A DNA stretch of 64,000 bases from Dactylorhiza incarnata (GCA_033032865.1 JAWHQI010000004.1:19202001-19266000), one strand, 5' to 3'; shown: positions 31,827-43,522, numbered from the stretch's first letter. Numbers and translations: made by a program. Notes: generated from the sequence alone by a model not told the origin.

Positions 31827-33248
31827 CTAATGAATAAGAAATTTAGGTATCCAAAGGGGACCATGAGGGATGGTTCCTTTGGGTACCCAAATACGACATG
31901 ATTTTTTAGGAGACAAGGATAAATGAGCCCTTTCTATTAAAGTTGATGTGTCATTTTTCTTTAAGGGTCTCCATTCATACCTTGGTTGTTTATCTTTAAA
32001 ATTCATATTATGATTATGTGACATCTTTATATGATTGTATTTGTTTGAAAAATAATTCATTTGAGATTTATGCTTATTCAAATAATTTTTCAAAATAGAT
32101 TGATGTTGATAATCATAATGAATTTTATTATATGGATTCTTTGAAAATTTATAAGAGTGATTGTCTTTCTTTAGGATTGAATGTTGAAAGAGTGAGTTAC
32201 AAAATGTTTTAAATGATTGGTCCTTATTTAGATGATTTTCATTTCCACTCTTTCTTATAGACCTACTCTTATAATATGAAGTTAAGCTTTTAGACTTTTG
32301 AAAATTTGATAAACTGGAAAAAAGAGATTTTTCATTATATGAAAATTTTTGAATAAACATTTTTGATGATTCTAGTTTATCCTTTAAATTATCATTTTCT
32401 TTTATCAATTTTTCATTATGTTCTTTTGAAATTAAAAGTCCTTTTTCTAAAATCTTGAGTTCTTCTTTAAAAGAATTATAATCAAAACAAGGTTTAGCAT
32501 TTTCAATTAAAGAGCATGAACAAGAATTTGAAACATCAATATAAGATTCTACTTTAGTGTTTGCTTTTAAAGTTTTATTTTCTAAACGTAATTTGGAATT
32601 AGCATATTTCAACTTTGAAATTTTACGTTTAGCAAATTTAAGCACACGAAATGTAGAAATAGAATTAGTTACTAAAAGAGAAGATTTAGATTTTCTTACC
32701 TTGCTATAGTTTCCGTCTTCTCTTTTGCTTGATGTTTTGCCATCAACTGAGTCCAATATTGTGACGTTGTCTTCTTCATCTTTCTCTTCCAAACAAGAGT
32801 GTCCATCATCCTTTCCGCTTGATGCGCATTCTATGGATCCATCCTTTGTGTAGCTTTCTTGAATATTTGCATAGGCTTGCATATTCTCCGGTTCTTGTGA
32901 ATGTTCCGTACCTGTAGTAGGAGAATCATAAGTTCTTTCAAGAAAACTCCAAATTTCATATGCGGTAGGTAAAGTATAAATAAGTTTGAAAATATTTTGG
33001 TCTAACGCACAAAATATACTATTCATAGATTTTGCATTTAAAATAATTTCGTTTCTAGTTAGTACGCTAGATGGCTTTTTAATAGTAATATTCCAAACTT
33101 TTTCATCTAAGGCCTTAAGAAAATTTTTCATTAATATTTTCCACCCTTTAAAATTTTTGCCCATAAATAAAGGTGGTGATAATATTTTTTCATTTATATT
33201 AAAATTTTCCCCACTAGTAGAAGCGAGATCATGATCAAGAGACGCCAT
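31827..33248 (-). CDS. gag: Gag-derived protein of pol-less copia element C (473 aa)
   Basis: The start MASLDHDLAS is in the same place relative to the PBS as in element A, and the first 130 residues are almost identical to A. It has the same join after the UBN2 start (residue about 115) and lacks the zinc knuckle. The middle part (LRLENKTLKAN, SKEHNEKLIKENDNLKDKLE) is likely coiled coil. The tail is basic and ends RIWVPKGTIPHGPLWIP. It differs from A at many residues in the second half and by small indels in multiples of three, yet both remain open. Confidence 0.88.
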   Translation of the reverse strand: MASLDHDLASTSGENFNINEKILSPPLFMGKNFKGWKILMKNFLKALDEKVWNITIKKPSSVLTRNEIILNAKSMNSIFCALDQNIFKLIYTLPTAYEIWSFLERTYDSPTTGTEHSQEPENMQAYANIQESYTKDGSIECASSGKDDGHSCLEEKDEEDNVTILDSVDGKTSSKREDGNYSKVRKSKSSLLVTNSISTFRVLKFAKRKISKLKYANSKLRLENKTLKANTKVESYIDVSNSCSCSLIENAKPCFDYNSFKEELKILEKGLLISKEHNEKLIKENDNLKDKLESSKMFIQKFSYNEKSLFSSLSNFQKSKSLTSYYKSRSIRKSGNENHLNKDQSFKTFCNSLFQHSILKKDNHSYKFSKNPYNKIHYDYQHQSILKNYLNKHKSQMNYFSNKYNHIKMSHNHNMNFKDKQPRYEWRPLKKNDTSTLIERAHLSLSPKKSCRIWVPKGTIPHGPLWIPKFLIH

Positions 33249-33283
33249 TATTCCCGGTTGTTAAGCCGATTTGGAATAACCTT

Positions 33284-33295
33284 GCTCTGATACCA
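33284..33295 (-). other. Primer binding site (tRNA-iMet) of element C
   Basis: The minus strand reads TGGTATCAGAGC, two bases from the 5' LTR. Confidence 0.9.
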
Positions 33296-33297
33296 AT

Positions 33298-34633
33298 TGT
33301 TGGATCTTGTGGCGCCCTTAGAGGGGGGGTAAATAAGGGCCTTTTTAAATTACGATTTTTACTTAAGAATTTTTAAAACAAATTACTTTTCTAAAAAATT
33401 ACTTATATAAATTTCAACCAATGTAATTTTTAAATTAATTCAAACACAAATTTCTAAGTTAAAGATTAAGCAACCATATTTGCAATTAAAGAAAAAGTCA
33501 TAATTTTATAATCATGAAATTCACATACAAATAAAATAATCTTAACAATGCTTAAGATCAAGGCACAAATATGATAATAAAACTTTTACAATTTGTGTTT
33601 ACCAATCCTTCTCCCAAGGATCGGAAGGCTATCACTTGTCTCTCCCTAGACCAAGCCCAAGCCTATCCTCTAGATCTTCCCAAGATCTATACGTAGCACA
33701 CAAGGCCACGATTTCCCACCAAGCCACGCAAGGACTTGGACGCTCCGCACAAGGAAGCGATTTTCCCCTAAGCCACGCAAGGACTTAGACGCTCCGCACA
33801 AGAAAGTGATTTTCCCTACCAATACAAAGTAAAATGTATATAAATGAAAATACAAGATAAAATAAGAACTCCCTAGAAATTCAGATCTCTGAAAGGAAGG
33901 TTGAAGCCTCGAGATGATCGTTGATGTAGAAGCGTGTCCGATCTCGTCTTCAATTTCAAACCTTCTCAGCATAAATGGGAGTTCATGAGGTTCTGAAGCT
34001 CTCTGGATGGAATGCACTCAGGAAGGGACTTAGAATCTTCAAAGCTTTGAATGCATGAACAAAATGAGCCAATTTATAGAATTTCGCTGTCGCCTGGGCG
34101 ACATCAGCTGTCGGAAATTTCCGACAGCGCAAAACTGCCGGTCGTGGTGCTGTCATGGGCAGTTGTTGTAACCTCCGAGCTGTCGCCTAGGCGACATCGA
34201 TGTCAGATTTCCGACAGCTCAAAACTGCCTTTCGTCGTGCTGCCGTGGGGGAAGTAGTTGTAACTTCTCTGCTGTCGCCTGGGCGGCATCAACTGTCGCC
34301 TGGGCGACATCAGCTGTCGCCTGGGCGACAGCTCCTCTTCATTTTTGCCGTCCGAAACTACTCCAGACTGTAGATTGAGTCGTTCTCATCTCCGAAATGG
34401 GGTGGCAAGTTCTTTAACTCTTCCTGCATTGAAAGTTATGGCCATTTTAAGATCAGCACACAAAACTCATCCAACCTGAGACTTGTCGTTCTTGGATCAT
34501 GCCCATGAACGAGGACTTGTCTCCTCATTGAACCTGTACAACCTGGCCACTATAAACACACAAAAGACTAGATCAAATACAACACGGTATTTGTTATTCT
34601 CAAACCAAGAGATGCGGAAAGCAAGCTCCAACA
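33298..34633 (-). repeat. 5' LTR of element C
   Basis: 1,336 bp. Palindromes TGTCGCC...GGCGACA begin at 34273, 34294 and 34315 (21-bp steps), one unit more than in the 3' LTR; the first has a base change in its right arm. Confidence 0.93.
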
Positions 34634-35768
34634 GGATGGACGAGTAGGCTAACGGAATGAGGGTCGCAAGCACCTCTTCGACAAACACGCCACTAGCAAT
34701 TGCTAGTGCGGCACCGAACACGATGGTGGAATGGAAATTAGATGGGGGCGCACCTCATAGACACATATGAAGAATATAATCTCAAATAAATGAAATAGAC
34801 ATCACATAACAAGATTCATTGTGCACATCATCAAAATATAGAGATTACAAACAAATACATCCACACAAGTAGAAGAAAGAGGCAAGAGATACGACCAAAT
34901 CCGGAGTCTCGTTGTAGATTCACGGTAGGAAGCACCGGGTTGTCAATCCGCGTCCTAGCTCGGTCCCAACTGCGTCCGGGGTAGAGGAGGGCTGTCACAC
35001 CTCCCAATGGACCCGTCTTCTCCAGCATTTTACAATCCGGCCACGTCCGATGCGAAGAAATCCTTGCTTGGTGATGAAGATGAGTGGAATCTCCTCCTTG
35101 AAGCTCTTGGATGATGGAGGAGGCTTATGGGGGCAGAGAACCTATGGAAAGGGAGAAAACGGCGGACTGAACGGAGTTCCCAATGGTGATCCCGACCTAA
35201 TTCGCGAGCAGGATTATATATAGGCGCTGGAATAAACAGTGTGCACGGTCATTGGCGCACAACCAGTGGTCGTGCGCACTAGCATCCTGTGATCGTGCGC
35301 CTGACTGGACGGAGCCTGCAAGGTAAGAAAATTATAAAATACAATGTTCGCACGACCAGTGGCGCACGACCAGTGGTCGTGCGCGCTATCGTAGGTGGTC
35401 GTGCGATAAGGAAGACAGAACTCAGATTTTAGGGGGTAAGTGCACACGATCAGTGGCGCACGACTAGTGGTCGTGCGCAATAGAACCAGTGATCGTGCGC
35501 TGTGTTCCTGTACAGAATTGTACCGGAAACACCTGCACGACACCTGTTCCAGCACAACCACGAATCCAGCCACTAAAAGTGGCACTTAACAATGCAAAGC
35601 AACTACTAAAGGAGAATAATACGAAATAACACCAAAAACGGGCCTAAAGGTGCACTTAGCATGGAGAATCAAATATAAGTGAAAACATGTCTAAAGTGAA
35701 GTGCATAGACTATAAAATCGGCCCAGATGAGTCCATAAATGTGTATATATTTGGGACTCATCAGCGTG

Positions 35769-36990
35769 CTAAGCCAATCATACTTTGTTTTTGTCGAGAG
35801 AAAGCATTTGAAAGTTCTTTTTGTACAAAAAATTTTTTCTTCTTTTTTTCTTTTTCTCTTCTCGACAAATAAATCTTTTATAAGCACTTTATAAACTTCT
35901 CTTTTAGCATTCTCAAAGCTACCATACACATCAAAGATAAAACCAAACATGATAGATATATAAATTTCATTCAAACACGTATGTTGGTGCGATTATAGTT
36001 TTGGATGTATGGCTTTGGTGAAATTTAAGTGGAGCTAAGCAAGAAGGATAGGTAGGCACAAGTGGGTTTGCAAAGGTGATTACATTGGTTAGGATTTCAA
36101 AAGCACAAATGGATCAAGAAATGGCTTATATCACACATTAAAATGAGTACTTCAACGCAAGCGTTTCAAGAGTCGCCTAGTGCAAGTTCTAGCCACCGAG
36201 AAAGGTAGTCCTTCCTTTTGACCCTAGTAATAGGCTACTACTAGTCCAGCTACACTCTACCCTATGCTACCGTTGGATTCACCGGATTCACCACTAGAGT
36301 AAAATAAATTGCAGCTACTATAATAGAAATAATTAAATTATAACATTGAATTTTATTCTACACTAATTGAATTTCTAGGCGTGACGGGAGCACTCGACTA
36401 GAGCACTACTCGAGTCGACATTTTTCTCTACTCCTCACTCATACACTATCAATCCAATTCTTACGAGAGGGGAACCTCGCAGCAATACCCAATAAGCGTA
36501 TGTGATCAAGTACGCGTGAACTAGGTGCAAGTGTATGCAATGTGTGCAATAAAATTGAAAATTTCTAACTCAGCACATTCTAACATGCTATGCAAAGTGC
36601 GTGCACGTGCATAACTCGATCTCTCCCCCAGACTTGATCGAAACCAAATAAAATAAAAAATTCAAACATAAGGAAAAGAGGGGTAGAGTGGACCTATGCT
36701 CACGAATGAGCATGCCAGAAGTGCAGTAATTCCTTCTTTAAATTTTCTCCTTCCTCATCCACCACGCGAGAGCTTCAGCCTACGATGTTAGCAAAAAAAA
36801 CAAACAAACAAAACATAAATAGCGATTAAATAAGAAAACGGAACTGGGTGGTTCCCATGGGTTGTCTCCCAAGAAGCCCTTTTGTTTATTGTCCTTAAGG
36901 TGGACCAAATACATGTTTTAAGCAGTGTATAAAGTCTAGGAATAAGCAAAAGTCAATAAATCCTAATTATTATTACAAGCTCAAAACAAT
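35769..36990 (-). other. Internal noncoding DNA of element B (right part)
   Basis: No gene seen. It lies downstream of the zinc-knuckle ORF in the element's sense; a pyrimidine-rich tract is at 35815-35870. Confidence 0.6.
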
Positions 36991-38139
36991 TCAGCTATAA
37001 GCTGATTTGAAGTAGTAACAACTGATGAAAGAAAAAGGTCCGGGGACCTGGTAGTAGGGGTGGAAATTAAGTAGGATGCTCAGCCTCCAACCCCAAATCT
37101 CATCCTTTTTCGCTCTCTTCTTCTCCTCCAGTATTATGTCTTCAAAGAAAAACCGCTTGCCCCCTTGTAACCAATCCTCAAAGGGAAGCACCAACGATGA
37201 TGAGGAAACAAGATGTTCCTTCACTGTACCTTCCTCATCCCGCCAGGCTTTCGGATCCTCCATGCATAAGGTCTGATCAACCGGAGGAGGGGCATCCTGC
37301 ATCCTTGTACATAAAGAAAAGGGGTCAGGAAATAAATTGCAAGAAAAACTAAAAGAAATATCATCTGAGGGGATAATCCCGGCATCATCCCCCATAGGGT
37401 GCGGCAATGACAAACTGATGATATCATCGAAGATTTCACTAGACTCAACAGCGCACGCAATGGCCTCCTCTATAACTTGGACTTCCTCGCACTGGACCGA
37501 AATGGTTGCTTCAGCACAATTGAGACTGTCCTCCTCCATGAGAGTGGGCACGACACTACGCAGGTCTGCAACATCCTGCAAATTGACCTCAATGATAACA
37601 TCAGAAATAGATGTAGTTTCGTGTGTAGTGGGAGAAGACGCGCTTCTTAAGAGTTCAGGCTCACTCTCCAAACAAGGGCACAAATCCACGCAAAGTGGTA
37701 CATGAACCGAAGAGGTATGGGGGGTCGCATCAAAAATAGAGTCATGAGGGCCACTGATGCACATTTCGATTCCAAAGACTTCAAGAAGTGAAGGTGGAAG
37801 GGACACGTAACCAGAGAAAGGAGCTGTGTTCGCAGAATTCAAAGATGGGATGATCCGGATATCCGGCTCATCGTCATCCGCCAATTGGCAAAGAAAATCA
37901 GCACAGTCCATCAAGGCATGCTCTCTACTTTTGCAAAATAAACACTGCATTACCGGCTTCGCCGGCACCAAAGGTGCGCCAACCGCATAAAAGTGCGACA
38001 ATGGAGGCGCAGTAGAGGAGCCAAAAGATTTATGGGCTCCGTACGGTTTCTGAACAACACCATACTCTTTGGGACACCTATCACTAGCGTGGGATGTGTC
38101 CCCACACCAACGACATCGGATATTCAAATGTGCCCACAT
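36991..38139 (-). CDS. Two-zinc-knuckle protein of element B (382 aa)
   Basis: ATG at 38137-38139 lies about 100 bp after the PBS. Near the N-terminus are two knuckles of form C-x2-C-x4-H-x4-C: CRWCGDTSHASDRC (residues 9-22) and CLFCKSREHALMDC (residues about 66-79). The rest is acidic and Ser/Leu rich with no domain I know. A normal Gag has the capsid part before the knuckles; here nothing precedes them, so this is either a Gag remnant that kept only its RNA-binding end or an unrelated accessory ORF. The frame is intact over 1.1 kb although the LTRs have diverged. No pol follows. Confidence 0.7.
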   Translation of the reverse strand: MWAHLNIRCRWCGDTSHASDRCPKEYGVVQKPYGAHKSFGSSTAPPLSHFYAVGAPLVPAKPVMQCLFCKSREHALMDCADFLCQLADDDEPDIRIIPSLNSANTAPFSGYVSLPPSLLEVFGIEMCISGPHDSIFDATPHTSSVHVPLCVDLCPCLESEPELLRSASSPTTHETTSISDVIIEVNLQDVADLRSVVPTLMEEDSLNCAEATISVQCEEVQVIEEAIACAVESSEIFDDIISLSLPHPMGDDAGIIPSDDISFSFSCNLFPDPFSLCTRMQDAPPPVDQTLCMEDPKAWRDEEGTVKEHLVSSSSLVLPFEDWLQGGKRFFFEDIILEEKKRAKKDEIWGWRLSILLNFHPYYQVPGPFSFISCYYFKSAYS

Positions 38140-38240
38140 GAGACAGAAGAAGAAAATGGCATGATGAATAATAAATTAAAAAGATTTAAAGACTCAATCG
38201 AAAATAATCGATTCACAACCAAAATCTCATCACGCCTGCA

Positions 38241-38259
38241 TTCCCCGGCAACGGCGCCA
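38241..38259 (-). other. Primer binding site (tRNA-Asp) of element B
   Basis: The minus strand reads TGGCGCCGTTGCCGGGGAA, complementary to the 3' end of plant tRNA-Asp(GUC) including CCA. Athila-type gypsy elements commonly use this primer. Confidence 0.85.
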
Positions 38260-38265
38260 AAAACT

Positions 38266-39646
38266 TGATGCGTGTTCGGCAAGTGCACCGGTTGCTGTCA
38301 AGTAATAAATTTGGGAATAGCTTCCCCGAATGTCAATCTCTTGAGGAATGCAGGTTCTGGTGAACGAAACGTGTGGTGAGTCGATTGTTACATGAGCGAA
38401 TAAAATAAAACAGGGGCGTTGTGATTGATGTCCTAAGCTGTTGCGGAAATGAGAGAAATGCGGGTCGAAAAGCACCGCTTCACAAAGTGTGGGTGAGTGC
38501 AGCGGCCGCGATGCCACGCTTCGGTAAGCAGGTGGAATGGCCACAGAGCGAGGTTTTATGAGGGTCGTATTCACCTCTTCGCCATCATCACCACTAGCTA
38601 TTGCTAGATGGCTTCACAAACAAACAATTTAGAATAACACAACAACAAGGAAAGCTACTCTCACCACCACAGCATCATTGCACATGAACAACAAGCAAGG
38701 ATCTATAACATTAATCTAATGAGCGTTCATTACAACAACACAAAGAGAAAGCACAAGCATCAAAGTTTAGAAAGGACCAAAAAGTGGATGTCACCGCGTC
38801 TTAGGTTCTCAGCCAGAATGAGAGGTTGTCGGGATCTCTCCGGGATCGACCCTCAGATGGTGTGCGGACTCGAAGGAGGCTGTCACCGCTCCAATGATCT
38901 ACAACATTTCTATGGCCTCCACGACGAAGAATGCTTGAACTAGTGGCGGAGAATACTTGCAAATGCTCCCAGATGGAAGAATGGTGAAGGAGATTGCCGG
39001 AAATGGTCTCCTTTCGTCTCCTTCGGTGGAAGGGACGAAAATGGCAGGATTCCTAGCTTTTCCCGCAAGGGAAATCGGGGGCCCCCGTTGACTGCAGCTT
39101 TTCCTGCTTTAAATACTAAACATGCAGAATTTTGGTCACGCACGGGCGAACGCACGATTGTGCGCTGCCCGTGCATTTTTTAATGATAAAAACAGACTTG
39201 AAGACGAAGTTGCACCACCCGTGCGATTTACTCACGCACGGGTAAACTCGCCCGTGCGTAAAAACGCACGGATAAATTCGGATCGCCTTTTTTCTTCCCA
39301 GATGAGAACGCACGACCGCAACCGTCCGTGCGTCAAGGAAGCGCATGACTGTGCGTTGTACACAATCTTGAATTCTGGGGGGGAAACTAGATGATCCGAC
39401 CGCCTGCACACAAGACAAAACAGCTGGGGAAACACTTCCAGCACCAGATAAACACAGAAAAAGGATTGGGGAGCACCATGTGCTTACCCCCAATAACAAG
39501 GAGCGCAAATGCACACCGAAATGGGCCTAAGAGTGCACCTAGCAAGGAACAACAAATATGATCGAAAACATGCCTAAAGTGTAGTGCATTGACTAAAAAT
39601 ACGGCCCAGATGAGTCCATAAGTGTGTATATAAATGGGACTCATCA
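38266..39646 (-). repeat. 5' LTR of element B
   Basis: 1,381 bp, aligning with 24195-25570. CGCACG/CGTGCG cluster at about 39135-39360, TATTTAAAG-type box at 39106-39115, terminal hairpin at about 39607-39645. Confidence 0.92.
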
Positions 39647-39651
39647 CCCTT

Positions 39652-40339
39652 TAAGGTCTAATTATAGTTTTTTGTTCGTGGTATGTTAATAGTGGAATTC
39701 TGCCTTTTGGTTTTAGTAAACGCACCCCAATTTGGCCTGCTAACAGCCAAACTCCGCTGTTTGGAAAGGCTAACGGCAGACCACCGGGGACAGAGGTGTA
39801 ATTTTGCCTCCTTAGCCTATGGGAAAATGAGCTGTGAGAAGGCTACTCGCGAGGGCTCCCGCGGGTCGCCTCGCGAGTATGGCTCGCGAAACCCCTCTTA
39901 GGTGAGCGCTCTGCGAAGACTCCGCTCGTGTCTCTTCTGGCAGCATCCATCGAGGCTAGGTCTCGCATGTCTTCCTGCGAGCTCCCCTCGGCCTTGCGTA
40001 AGTCTGCTAAACTTGCTGGAAGATTGAGTTCGTCGAGCTTAGAAGCATGTTCGTCGAATTGAGAACGTGACGTTCGTCGAACACAGAACGGATTTCGTCG
40101 AACCCTGAGATGAGTTCGTCGATCTCAACTGAAGCTTGACGTTTGTCGAATGTAGAACAGATTTTGTCGAATGCTGAGCTGAGTTCGTCGATCTCAACTA
40201 ATGCTTGACGTTCGTCTAACTCAGAACGAATTTTGCCGAACGCTGAGCTGAGTTCATCGATCTCAACTGAAGCTTGGCTTTCGTCGAACGCAGAACGGGT
40301 TTCGTCTATCCATCTCCTTGCGAATATCGGGGTTGAATA
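39652..40339 (-). repeat. Tat 5' LTR, outer part
   Basis: 688 bp matching 3243-3930. 39647-39651 is the duplicated target CCCTT. The end reads GGTTGAATA where the 3' LTR has GGTTGTACA. ATAAG (40340-40344) follows as the right TSD of the Tat element. Confidence 0.9.
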
Positions 40340-40344
40340 ATAAG

Positions 40345-41800
40345 TGTATTTTGAAGAGAGTAAACAAATGATTTAATCAAAAAGACAAGATATATGTAGA
40401 GTAAAGTGCACAATAAAACACAAATAATTTTACTTTCACACACTTCAATGCACAAAGAAAATATACAACTACCAAGGTGCTTTGCACACACAAAGCTCAT
40501 GAAGACTTATTAGGGTGCAAAGTAGTGCTTGGGGGATCACACACTTTATTTTTCAATATTGATATTTTGGTGATCAGGTGTACTTAAGAATAAGTTGTGT
40601 AAAAAAACTGAAAGGTATGCACAAGGTACTTTACTATTATTTCCAAGGTGCTCAACCTCACAATGCTCATTAAGACTTATTAGGAGGTTCAAGTAGTGCT
40701 TGGTGGAGTTATCTTTGTCAATTTATTTTATGATTTTTTATTTTGTACAAAGTTCTCTGAATACACTGGTTTTGCAAACCAATGAAATTTTAAAAGCACA
40801 AACACATTTCTTAATTTTATGAGTGCAAATGAAACTACTGTAGTTAAGATACTTGTGCAAATTTAATTCATTGTACAATTACGATACACAAGCAAGCATT
40901 TTTAGATTAAAAGCACATGTAGACTTTTCCAAAATAAGTGAGTGAATAAATATCATTATCAACCATAAAACATTTACTCATACTTAGAGGCATGCTAAGC
41001 TTGGTTCTACACAACTTTCACAATACAATTGATGCACATGTGATTAGATATATCAAATCATGATAAAAACAATGTTCAAAATGGTTTGAAAAGATGAATT
41101 GTTACATTGTAGAAGTTCTAAATGATAGATTAAACCATGCTTTATATTAACCATAAAGTTCATACAGTTTTTCGATATTTTTGAAAGAAAATTTTGTTTT
41201 AAAAATTTGAACTCATATAATTGATCATGGACTTCCCGAGGTCTACCCTGTGAGGGGCACGCACCGGTACTAGGAGATGTGATGAGGTGACATCCCAAAT
41301 CTCTCTTTCGAGAGATACATGTAAATAGAAAAGTTAAGTTCAAAAAATAATTTTTGATAATTCTTTGTTTTTTATTTTTGTATTTGATTTTTGTATATAG
41401 AAATAGAAATCAGACAAATAAACAAGGAAAAAAGAGAAAACAAATATTTTTTGTAAATTTGGCTTTTGCAATTTTGTATTTTAATTTTTCAAAAATAAAT
41501 TAATGGCAGAAATGCAAAAAGAAGTAGTACAAATAAAAGAACATATCTTTAGTGATTTTTTGAAATTTTAAAAATACAGAAAATCAAGCATGTGGACTAG
41601 CGTCGGCGCTAGCGCTAGCACGACAAATAGTACACTAAATTTTAGGATTTTGAAAAATCTAATTTTTGATCTTGATTATGTGTCCAAAGAGTAGTTTCAT
41701 GCAAAAATTTCAGAATTTTTGGAGTTGTTTAGATTGGTAAAAAATGCATAAAATGATTACGTTATGAATGTGACTTAACCCGAGAGATCTAGGACACCTA
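40345..41800 (-). other. 3' noncoding region of the SIRE-like copia
   Basis: No gene. It matches element A (about 11700-12910) and C. Two copies of a module containing CTCATNAAGACTTATTAGG (about 40470-40540 and 40648-40712) and a GCGCTAGCGC hairpin (41597-41622) are present. Confidence 0.8.
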
Positions 41801-43463
41801 ATTCAAGTCTTAGCAATCGAAATCTTGCATCGGGAAGAGGTTTAGTAAATATGTCAGCAAGTTGGGAGGCCGTACCAATGAATCTTACTTTTACATGCTC
41901 TTTTTAATGTGATCCCTAATGAAGTGATGGCAAACATCTATGTGTTTGGATCTAGAGTGGTGTAATGAGATCAATATTTTTGAGATGAAAACCAAAATCC
42001 TCTAGAGTTTGGCTCATCCATAAAGATTGTGCATAATATCTCCCAACAACGATGTATTAGGCCTCCATGGTGGAGAGTGCAACCAAAGATTATTTCCTAC
42101 TAGACCATGCTACTAATGAGGGTCCTAAAAAGTGACAAGTACCGCTAGTGCTTTTTCGATCAAGTGAACACCCGGCTTAATTTGAATCAGATTAGTCGTG
42201 TAGTGTGAATGAATTATTATGTGGGTACCATAATCCTAATCAAGATGACCCTAATAGATATCTAAAAATACGTTTTACCGCTTTTAAGTGAGATTGTTTT
42301 GGATTGGCTTGAAAGCGAGCACATAAACATACGACAAACATTATATCAGGTCTAGAAGCACTTTAGTAAAGAAGAGATCAAAACATACCTCTATATAAAG
42401 TTTGATTGATAGAGATTCCAGATTCATCTCTTCCTAGTTTTAAAGAAGCACTCATAGGAGTAGAAGCTTATTTAAGATTTTCAAATCCAAATCGTTTAAG
42501 CATATCATGGACATATTTTGTTTGGCAGATAAAAATATCATCATTTCATTGTGAAATTTGAAAACCAAGAAAATAAGAGAGTTCTCCTACAAGACTCATT
42601 TCAAATTCATTTTTCATTACTAAGACAACTTCATTACACAACTCTTCATTAGTGGATCCAAAAATGATATCATCAACATAAATTTGTAAAATAATTAATT
42701 CGTTATTATTATGCTTAATGAAAAGTGTGTTATCGACACTTCCCATGACATAACCATCTTTTAATAAAAATGATGTAAGTCTTTCATACCATGCACGGGG
42801 CGCATGTTTTAAACAATAAAGTGCTTTTCCTAATTTATAAACATGATTTGGAAATTTTTCATTTATAAAATCAGGGTTGTTCTACATAAACTTCTTCTTT
42901 TATAAACCCGTTTAGAGAAGCACTTTTAACATCCATTTGAAATAATTTTATTCTTTCAAAACTCGCAAAAGCCAAAAATATTCATATAGATTCTAACTGA
43001 GCAACGGGTGCAAAAGTTTCTTCAAAATTTATCCCCTCGATTTGAGAAAACCTTGAGCGACTAAGCGAGCTTTATTTCTTGTAATTCTAGATTCACCATC
43101 TATTTTATTTTTAAAAATCCATTTAACGCCAACAAGGGGATGATTAGATGGTCGTTGTACTAGATTCCAACCTATATTTCCTTCAAATTGATCTAACTCT
43201 TCATTCATAGCCAAAAAACAAAATTCATCATTTAAAGCGGTTGAAACATTTTTAGGTTCAACATCGGAAACAAAGCAAATATTCAAAAAGGTTTCATGAA
43301 GAGAAGTTCGAGTTCTTACCCCAATAGATGGTTCCCCAATAACAAGCTCCTTTGGATGATTCTTTGAGATGTTTAAGATGCTTGGAGGTACATATTCATC
43401 TTCTTTGGCCTCCTCCTCCTCCTCTTTGGAAGGTTCCTCTTCGTCGTGCTCGAAAGATGGCAA
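41801..43463 (-). pseudogene. SIRE-like copia RT and RNase H
   Basis: The start is a Glu-rich linker (about 43385-43460), then NEELDQFEGNIGWNLVQRP, VGVKWIFKNKIDGESRI and NKARLVAQGF. The active site YVDDIIFGSTNEEL is intact at about 42640-42680, followed by GELSYFLGFQISQ. RNase H traces (RKSTSGTCHFLG, LSTMEA) and DIFTKPLPDARF near 41830 end the polyprotein. Many stops and shifts lie at 42100-43020. The enzyme would copy RNA to DNA; this copy cannot be made whole. Confidence 0.9.
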
Positions 43464-43522
43464 AGGTTCATCATTTGCAACTGTAGGAAGTTTTTCTATA
43501 CAAGGAATAAATTCATCAAATT

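Larger units (their letters stand above)
26411..34633 (-). mobile_element. Element C: second pol-less copia retrotransposon (complete)
   Basis: 8,223 bp in minus orientation with TSD GGATG (26406-26410, 34634-34638). It has the same organisation as element A: LTRs of 1,324 and 1,336 bp with TGTTGGA...TCCAACA ends, iMet PBS, one gag-derived ORF, about 4 kb noncoding and a PPT. It lies inside D inside B, so it is the youngest on this side. Its LTRs differ by roughly two dozen positions and in palindrome copy number. Confidence 0.95.
26126..35763 (-). mobile_element. Solo LTR D (split by element C)
   Basis: LTR segments 26126-26410 and 34639-35763 together form one LTR of about 1.41 kb, flanked by TSD GCGTG (26121-26125, 35764-35768). 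It is related to the LTRs of B (start TGATGAGTCC, end CATCA on the minus strand, same terminal hairpin). With no internal region or second LTR it is a solo LTR, the usual product of recombination between two LTRs. A TATATATAA box (35213-35222) sits next to a cluster of CACGACCAGTGGTCGTG palindromes (about 35235-35505). Confidence 0.92.
24195..39646 (-). mobile_element. Element B: LTR retrotransposon with tRNA-Asp PBS, hosting D and C
   Basis: TSD CCCTT (24190-24194, 39647-39651). Both ends carry LTRs of about 1.38 kb that start TGATGAGTCCC and end in CATCA on the minus strand. The PBS matches tRNA-Asp. The only ORF of note is a 382-codon frame with two zinc knuckles; there is no pol. Inside lie solo LTR D and, within it, element C. 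Its LTRs are visibly more diverged from each other than those of A or C, so it is older. Confidence 0.9.
2952..40339 (-). mobile_element. Tat-type Ty3/gypsy retrotransposon carrying nested insertions
   Basis: TSD ATAAG flanks it (2947-2951 and 40340-40344). The 3' LTR is 2952-3930. The 5' LTR is split by element B into 23904-24194 (291 bp) and 39652-40339 (688 bp), total 979 bp, exactly the length of the intact 3' LTR. Order in its own sense (right to left): 5' LTR, PBS, gag, protease, RT, RNase H, integrase, 95-bp tandem array, two genes on the opposite strand, PPT, 3' LTR. Without elements A and B and their duplicated TSDs it is about 13.4 kb. Motifs VDNGSS, NYNAIFERP and FAWSAAEIPG, plus the antisense accessory gene, place it in the Tat lineage (as in Grande-like elements). 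All coding parts are broken. Confidence 0.9.

Noticed and set aside
38241..38259. tRNA-Asp gene
   Set aside because: Only the last 19 bases including CCA are present, placed exactly where a PBS belongs on the minus strand.
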